A DNA stretch of 64,000 bases, taken from the NCBI GenBank assembly GCA_037976565.1, contig CP137684.1:16337243-16401242 (forward strand). Reading direction: 5' to 3'. The stretch is from Mesocentrotus franciscanus (lineage: Eukaryota > Echinodermata > Echinoidea > Camarodonta > Strongylocentrotidae). A model generated the notes under the pieces. That model searched no databases and was not told where the DNA came from. It worked only from the letters and a program-made list of their open reading frames with translations. A program made the position numbers and the translations under genes. Below, piece after piece: positions 58,929-64,000 of this stretch (positions within the stretch are counted from its first letter, which is position 1; each line of letters starts with the position of its first letter).

Positions 58929-59138
58929 AAGAAAAATATCCACTTTTGATTCACAACGTTCTGCTGCTTTCATTTCAACTGCCTCTCTCCACCTAGGTAT
59001 AGGGGACGGCCTAGGTCAAATTAATCTCTTGCACATTGAAGAAAAAAATTTCAACTTTTGAATCACAACTTTCAACTGCATTTCATTTCATTTCAACTGC
59101 CTCTCTCCACTCAGGTATAGGTGATGGCCTAGGTCAAA
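58929..59138 (+). repeat. Tandem duplication of a 3' splice site and exon start
   Basis: Two copies, 118 bases apart, of gattcacaac...ttcatttcaactgcctctct then ccac(ct/tc)ag|gtataggKGAYGGCCTAGG. The second copy is the acceptor of exon 7. The first keeps an AG at 58995-58996 after a pyrimidine run. Confidence 0.8.
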
Positions 59139-59249
59139 GCCCCCACCAGCATCCAGCAAGCATCTCATCAATGCCACGACGACGGAGCATGGATCCAGAC
59201 GACGTCTTTCTCCTGGATGAGGAGGGGTTTGAGACTCGAAAAGCTGCAG
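59115..59249 (+). CDS. Tel/ETV6-like gene, exon 7: linker before the ETS domain
   Basis: The acceptor is ctctctccactcag and the donor is gtaaca; 135 bases, phase 1 at both ends. It reads GIGDGLGQSPHQHPASISSM, then PRRRSMDPDDVFLLDEEGFE and TRKAAG, and joins in frame to GDCRLLW of the ETS exon through a shared Gly codon. The acidic DPDDVFLLDEE stretch may contact partner proteins (inference). A duplicate of the splice site and of the first 25 exon bases lies 118 bases upstream. Confidence 0.78.
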
Positions 59250-59270
59250 GTAACAAAACATTTTACCTCA

Positions 59271-59830
59271 GATTGATTGATTGATTGATTGATTGAACTG
59301 GTTTATCGATTAAAAAGCATACATTCAAAATAGCAGCCATAGGCTGAAACAAATTATATTTACAAAAGATTAAAGACTTTGTTAAAATACAAAACATTGA
59401 AAATTGGTTGAATAAACATACAGTAATATGCACAGTAATATACAAGGATTACATTAAAATACAATACATTGAATATTGGTTGAATAAAAATACAGTAATC
59501 TACAAAGTAGGAATAAAATTTGCACAAAAAAATTAACAAGGAAATGGAAAAAGACAAGGAAATGAAAAAGACAGACGATATAACGCTTGAAATAGAAGAA
59601 GAGGGGAAAATTTGGGTGAAGTAATCAAAATATTTTAACACAGAACAATTAAAATTCATATTCATTGGCATTAAATTCACATTTATAAGGTTTGGAGATA
59701 TTTTTTGATAAACAATGAAATTTAGAATAGCAACATAATTTCAACCAATGATAAGAGATAAATATTGGAACACAAAAATCGTGCAAGATAGTAAATACAA
59801 AAAATAGAAATTATAGATTTTATTTTTATT
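59271..59830 (-). repeat. (GATT)n and AT-rich DNA, possible LINE tail
   Basis: (gatt)n at 59271-59295 is followed by gaactggtttatcgatt. Two similar segments near 59397 and 59470 (acattgaa-attggttgaata) suggest an internal duplication. The (gatt)n start looks like the tail of a minus-strand LINE. Confidence 0.4.
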
Positions 59831-59909
59831 TTTGGACTATATTTACAGCCTATTATCATTCACTTTAATTTTCTGGTCTTCTATTCATATATTCTTATGA
59901 GCCCTAATC

Positions 59910-60193
59910 CAGGGGGGTGTTTCACAAAGACTAAGATCGACTTTAAGTTGGACTTTAGTATAGCAGGCCGTTCATGCCATTGTTTGCTATCATTATTTAC
60001 TGGCATTGGACTCTCAAGAGACGTACAAATCATGGTAAAAAATCTACTAAACTTACATTTTTTGATAATTCATTATTGAAGGAAAAAATATTATCTAAAG
60101 ATCATAATGGTGAGAGCAAACAATGGCACGAACGGCCTGTTATACTTAAGTCCAACTTAAAGTCGATCTTAGTTTTTGTGAAACACCCCCCAG
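59910..60193. mobile_element. Foldback inverted-repeat element, family X copy 2
   Basis: Same ends (GGGGGGTGTTTCACAAAG) and arms as 1852-2146. In the intron between exons 7 and 8 of the Tel-like gene. Confidence 0.7.
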
Positions 60194-60805
60194 GCATTCT
60201 AAATATTAAATCTTCTAGTAAATTGGTTATGTGGGCCTACAAACTGTACACAAGCATACTGAATATCACATAAACCAAATAGCTCCAATACATACGTGTA
60301 TATGATGCACATATGGGACTACATTTACAGCTGATGGGACGATAGATTTGATTTTATCCTTTCTTTGATTATTATGCAGGTTATAGACATCAACATTAAA
60401 TGTAATTTGTTAGACAGCTGTCATTCACTGTGTGGTCTTAACATCTCATGTAAATTTTGTTGGAATGTATTACAATTTCAGTTCTCATCATGACCTCAAT
60501 TAAAGCGTAGTTTAGTTTACCATAACCCTATGGCCTCTCACACAGCGGTGCCTCTTTTTTTTTTTTTCCTCTTTCGATTAATGTTTGACGTCAGAAAACC
60601 ACATTCCCAAGCATAGAGGTCCCCATGCACAAAGCTGGCAAAATCCCCAACTCCTCTTAAAATAGCAAACTGCCCTTGTGAATAACGAAACGCACGCACG
60701 TAGACAAACCATGTGGTTTAGTGACGAATAGATGATCGTAGATAAAACAAACCTGGTCATGAAGCAAGGTTGAATCATTCATACAGGTGAAGTGCATGTT
60801 GAAGG

Positions 60806-61270
60806 GGAAGTCCACCCTGATATTAAGTTGGTTTTAAAGCCTGTCTGCGCTAGTTTGGCCAGGAGGGATTAGACCTACCAGCGTGGTCACTGACAGGTGG
60901 TTATCTCATCAAATCAGCTCTTAATTAACATAAGAAAAAGGGGATCATGGGGGCCAACGGTCACCGCTCAGGCATTGTTTGCTATATAGAGGGCGCAAGT
61001 AGCTATATTAGTGCAGTGGGGCTTTTAATAGAAGCAGAAAAATGAGAAGAACAGGCCAGTGAAAGTTTTAGCAATATCCGATTAAAAGTAGGAAATTTAT
61101 ACATTTTTGAAGTTGTCATCAGTGAAACACAAATTCACAACACTGTGACGTATCTTTCGAGGTCCTCTCTAATTCGCTATGCACAGAAAATTTCATAAAC
61201 TTTAATTTTCTTCGTTATTATTTGTAACTGGTATAATTTTTTTCTTTTAAAGTAGAGTAGATATTATATC
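60806..61270. mobile_element. Decayed family F-like element interrupted by a family A element
   Basis: Left part ggggaagtccaccctgatat; after the insert, tagaagcagaaaaatgagaa and taaaagtaggaaatttatac. The right end could not be fixed. Confidence 0.5.
60834..61028 (-). mobile_element. TTAA element family A copy 5, full length, nested
   Basis: TTAAAGCCTGTCTGCGCTAG to GTGCAGTGGGGCTTTTAA. Inserted in the F-like element above. Confidence 0.75.
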
Positions 61271-61714
61271 AGAGGAGAAAATTAATTTATAACACCTGTG
61301 TCCTGTAACGTTTTATGTTTACAAAACTCAAATCAGAAATACCTTTTATTTTCTTATGAGAAACTCCCATCAAATATTCATTCTGAATGCAGTTTAAACA
61401 AAGTATCAATAATACTTTTATAACATTTCCATTCATTGTACAAGAGGTCTGAATGACTAGACTATTCGCCAACCTTAGTGGTAGATTACGCCAGACAGTT
61501 TTCCTGGAAGTCTACATGGCATTCCTATTTCCTATAGTCCAGTGGACATATGCTCTTGAAATATATAAATTTGCAATAACCCAAAGAATCAATATTTTTC
61601 ACTTCAGTTTCAAAGAAACAATGTTCAAGTTTATTTCCACATTTAGTTTTAAGAAAAAAATTTAGTCTGGGAATTACCTTGATAGGCCTGTTTGCCTTTG
61701 TTATTCCCACCACA

Positions 61715-62014
61715 TTACGAGTAATATCATAATGTGAAAGAGGTCATTTAAGACACATTTCTCCAAAGAATTTTCTAAACAAATGTGTTTGAAATCGAAA
61801 ATTGATGAAAGAATACAAAATTTAGGTCTTCTGCGTACAACAGAAAACCCAAAATATGTATTCCTTTATCAATATTTGTCTTTAAACACATTTTTTGAGG
61901 GAAAGTCTTTGCAGAAGTGTGTCTTAAATGACATCCTCTTTCACATTATAATACAATTTAAGTGAAATTATGCCATCAAATTTGGGGCTCCCAACACTTT
62001 AGAGGGGCTTTTAA
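61715..62014. mobile_element. Family E element as an inverted dimer
   Basis: The first part (61720-61830: tatcataatgtgaaagagg, taagacacattt, cgaaaattgatgaaagaat) is the reverse complement of the 3' half of family E. The second part runs in direct orientation (tttgcagaagtgtgtctta, cacattataatacaattt) to the usual end gggctTTTAA. Confidence 0.65.
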
Positions 62015-62704
62015 CCCACTTCATGAGCCTGTGCTATGAATCAATCGGCTATCCAACACTGCTCACTTTACATTTACCTAGAAATTTGTGGTCAGGAAGG
62101 ATCAAAATAAATTTCCCTTTCCTCTTTGGTGCTCCTGCAAAATAGATATTCCTTTTATATGCCAAGTTTGTGGGCAATATTCTGAGAAAAGCAACACAAA
62201 AACAATTTTCAGAAATAGGACGGGGGAAGAATAAGTTTACCATCCATGCAAGTAAAATAAAAATCATGGCAAACATTTATTCTGACAGTTCCTATAATGA
62301 TTTTGACTGAGGCTTTGTTAATTTTTTTAATTTGTTTATTAAATTTTTTTTTAAAATGATAATGTGAGTGTAACACACTTCACATTTCTGCATCCATGTT
62401 GCTCACAGTCGCTGTTCATTTACACGTTTCTTTTTAATGCAGCGTTGTACTGCTTCATATCTGATCAAGCCTATACATATATACATGTATGTTTTGGTTT
62501 TCAGAAGATGAAAATAAGATGCATATGGATGTACACGTACATGTATTAAATGTATGTGATATTTCTATGCAGCCATGAACATTTTACTATACAGGATTGC
62601 CAAACATTTTTGCCTCTAATAAAAAGAAAAAAGATCCTTATTGAGGAAATGAAAAGGGCTTCTGTGAAGATGGGAATAATTTTACATGGCCTAAGTATGC
62701 AATT

Positions 62705-62886
62705 TGTTGTACGCAGAAAACCTAAATTTTGTATTCTTTCATCAATATTCAACTTCAAACACAATTGTTTTGAAAATCCTTGCAGAAATGTGTCTTAAAT
62801 GACATCCTCTTTCACATTATGATACAATTTAAGTGAAAATTTGCCATCAAATTTTTGGAGCTCCCAACATTTTAGAGGGGCTTTAA
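62705..62886 (+). mobile_element. Family E copy, 5'-truncated
   Basis: cgcagaaaacctaaattttg, aatccttgcagaaatgtgtc and ctcccaacattttagagggg, ending in TTTAA. Confidence 0.65.
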
Positions 62887-63130
62887 AATGCATAGAGAAT
62901 TAATCATTAATTAATTATCAATTGCTATATAAATAAAATACTATTATTTGTTTGTTTGTTTTACTTTGTATTTTTACGCCACTTCATTTTATTCTCTTCA
63001 CATGAAGGCAAATGCATGTAGTAGTGCTATGGATATGGTTTAAAACTTGAAGAATAAATCTTTCTATCAGATCTTAGGACTTTAACTGTCTATACATTCT
63101 ATGTACATGTAAATATCACAAAAACATATA

Positions 63131-63303
63131 CAGTCAAACCTGTCTATAGCAACCGCCCCAGGGAAACACAAAAAGTGGCCTTTGTAGACAGGTTCCTTTA
63201 GTACATGTTTCAATGAAAAACCATTTTCAAGGGAAACAAATAATATGGTCTTTGTAGACAGGTGGTCTTTCTATACAGGTGGTCACTAAAGCAGGTTTGT
63301 CTG
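63131..63303 (+). mobile_element. Inverted-repeat element, family H copy 3
   Basis: TA|CAGTCAAACCTGTCTATA at the left, AGCAGGTTTGTCTG|TA at the right. Interior ttctatacaggtggtcact as in copy 1. Lies 260 bases before the ETS exon. Confidence 0.7.
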
Positions 63304-63566
63304 TAATATTAATATTCTTAATTCATTGCTCCCAAGAGCTCAACTTGCTTCATCCTGATTCAAAATCGCCTTGAAAACAATTTACATACATGAACATGTA
63401 CATTCATTGATAACATGTATGTCTCAATCCAGTCAAAACTCATAGTGGAATTTGGTTGGGGACACAAAAGTTGTGTTTCTATAGTTCATGCATTTCATGC
63501 TTTGGTTGTACTTAAGTATATTATGACACGGAGAATCAACTGTTTTTTATCTTCTTTTGGAAACAG

Positions 63567-63816
63567 GTGGAGACTGTCGTCTTCTCTGGGACTTCTTGGT
63601 CCAGCTCCTAAAGAACCAGACCTACAAGCCCTACATCCGCTGGGAGGACCGGCGAGAGAGGGTCTTCCGGATCCTGGACCCGGTCCAGATCGCTAATCTC
63701 TGGGGCCTACAGAAGAACAGGACCAACATGACGTACGAGAAGCTCTCGAGGGCGCTCCGGTACTATTATAAGATGGGGATACTACAGAAGGAACAGGGTC
63801 AGAAGCTAACGTACAG
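63567..63816 (+). CDS. Tel/ETV6-like gene, exon 8: ETS DNA-binding domain
   Basis: The acceptor is cttttggaaacag and the donor is gtgtgt; enters phase 1, leaves phase 2, gene continues past the window. It encodes [80 protein letters not shown] and TY plus part of Arg: helices 1-3 and the start of the wing of a winged-helix ETS domain. The recognition helix keeps the two DNA-contacting arginines (RALRYYY). [18 protein letters not shown] and [10 protein letters not shown] are closest to ETV6/ETV7 among ETS groups known to me. ETV6 has RALRHYY, so the His-to-Tyr change makes the helix more like other ETS proteins. The protein should bind GGA(A/T) sites in the nucleus. Confidence 0.92.
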
Positions 63817-64000
63817 GTGTGTAGTCCCACGCATAATAAAGGCTGCTAGAATTGTCATCCATTGTCTTTTGGTTTAACACTTTCAGGACAGTATTTATTT
63901 TTAGGGCTAAATTGATCACATATTGTCCTTCAAATTGGCAACCGTAATATTTTTCTTGTATCGCCAGGCTAGGATCCGAACCCTCAACCCTTTGATTGAG

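Noticed and set aside
63950..64000. Possible SINE on the minus strand at the window end (ggttcggatcc)
   Set aside because: Only a B-box-like word is visible before the window ends.

Overview
The window is animal nuclear DNA, most likely from an echinoderm and probably a sea urchin. Three things suggest this: short exons in long introns, a very frequent TACATGTA-like word, and a dense crowd of small inverted-repeat transposons, SINE and LINE pieces and GA/CT microsatellites. The exact species cannot be read from the sequence. No prokaryotic, viral or CRISPR feature was seen.

Layout. (1) 1-8.5 kb, + strand: the 3' part of a secreted multi-CUB gene. Six exons encode half a CUB domain, a whole CUB domain, a 258-residue Pro/Tyr-rich repeat linker and a last CUB domain, ending at a stop at 8298. 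(2) 8.5-15.7 kb: flanking DNA with a purine-rich 'GGGGCACTTAT' repeat field and a small inverted-repeat element with a perfect 9-bp target duplication. (3) 15.7-16.7 kb, - strand: one intact single-exon gene for a beta-propeller-like protein of 295 residues. (4) 16.7-21 kb: an inverted-repeat element, a Tc1/mariner transposase relic and a 95/113-bp tandem array. (5) About 21.1-21.46 kb: a promoter-like patch (CRE, ETS/CRE) ending in a strong splice donor, possibly the untranslated first exon of the next gene. (6) 51.4 kb to the window end, + strand: an ETV6/Tel-like ETS repressor gene with exons for a His-rich N-terminus, the Pointed/SAM domain, a long linker and the ETS DNA-binding domain. 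The 30 kb between (5) and (6) holds almost only repeats.

How it works together. The two + strand genes are unrelated: one is extracellular, one is a nuclear regulator. The Tel-like exons join in consistent phase (every intron phase 1 except the last, phase 2). The Pointed exon, as written, carries two frame breaks, and the exon before the ETS exon has a duplicated 3' splice site that would give an ETS-less protein if used. The most unusual non-genic material is a suite of at least six unrelated TTAA-flanked element families, two of whose insertions can be checked against unoccupied relatives inside this window, and a hairpin repeat whose loop is inverted between two copies while its stem shows paired base changes.
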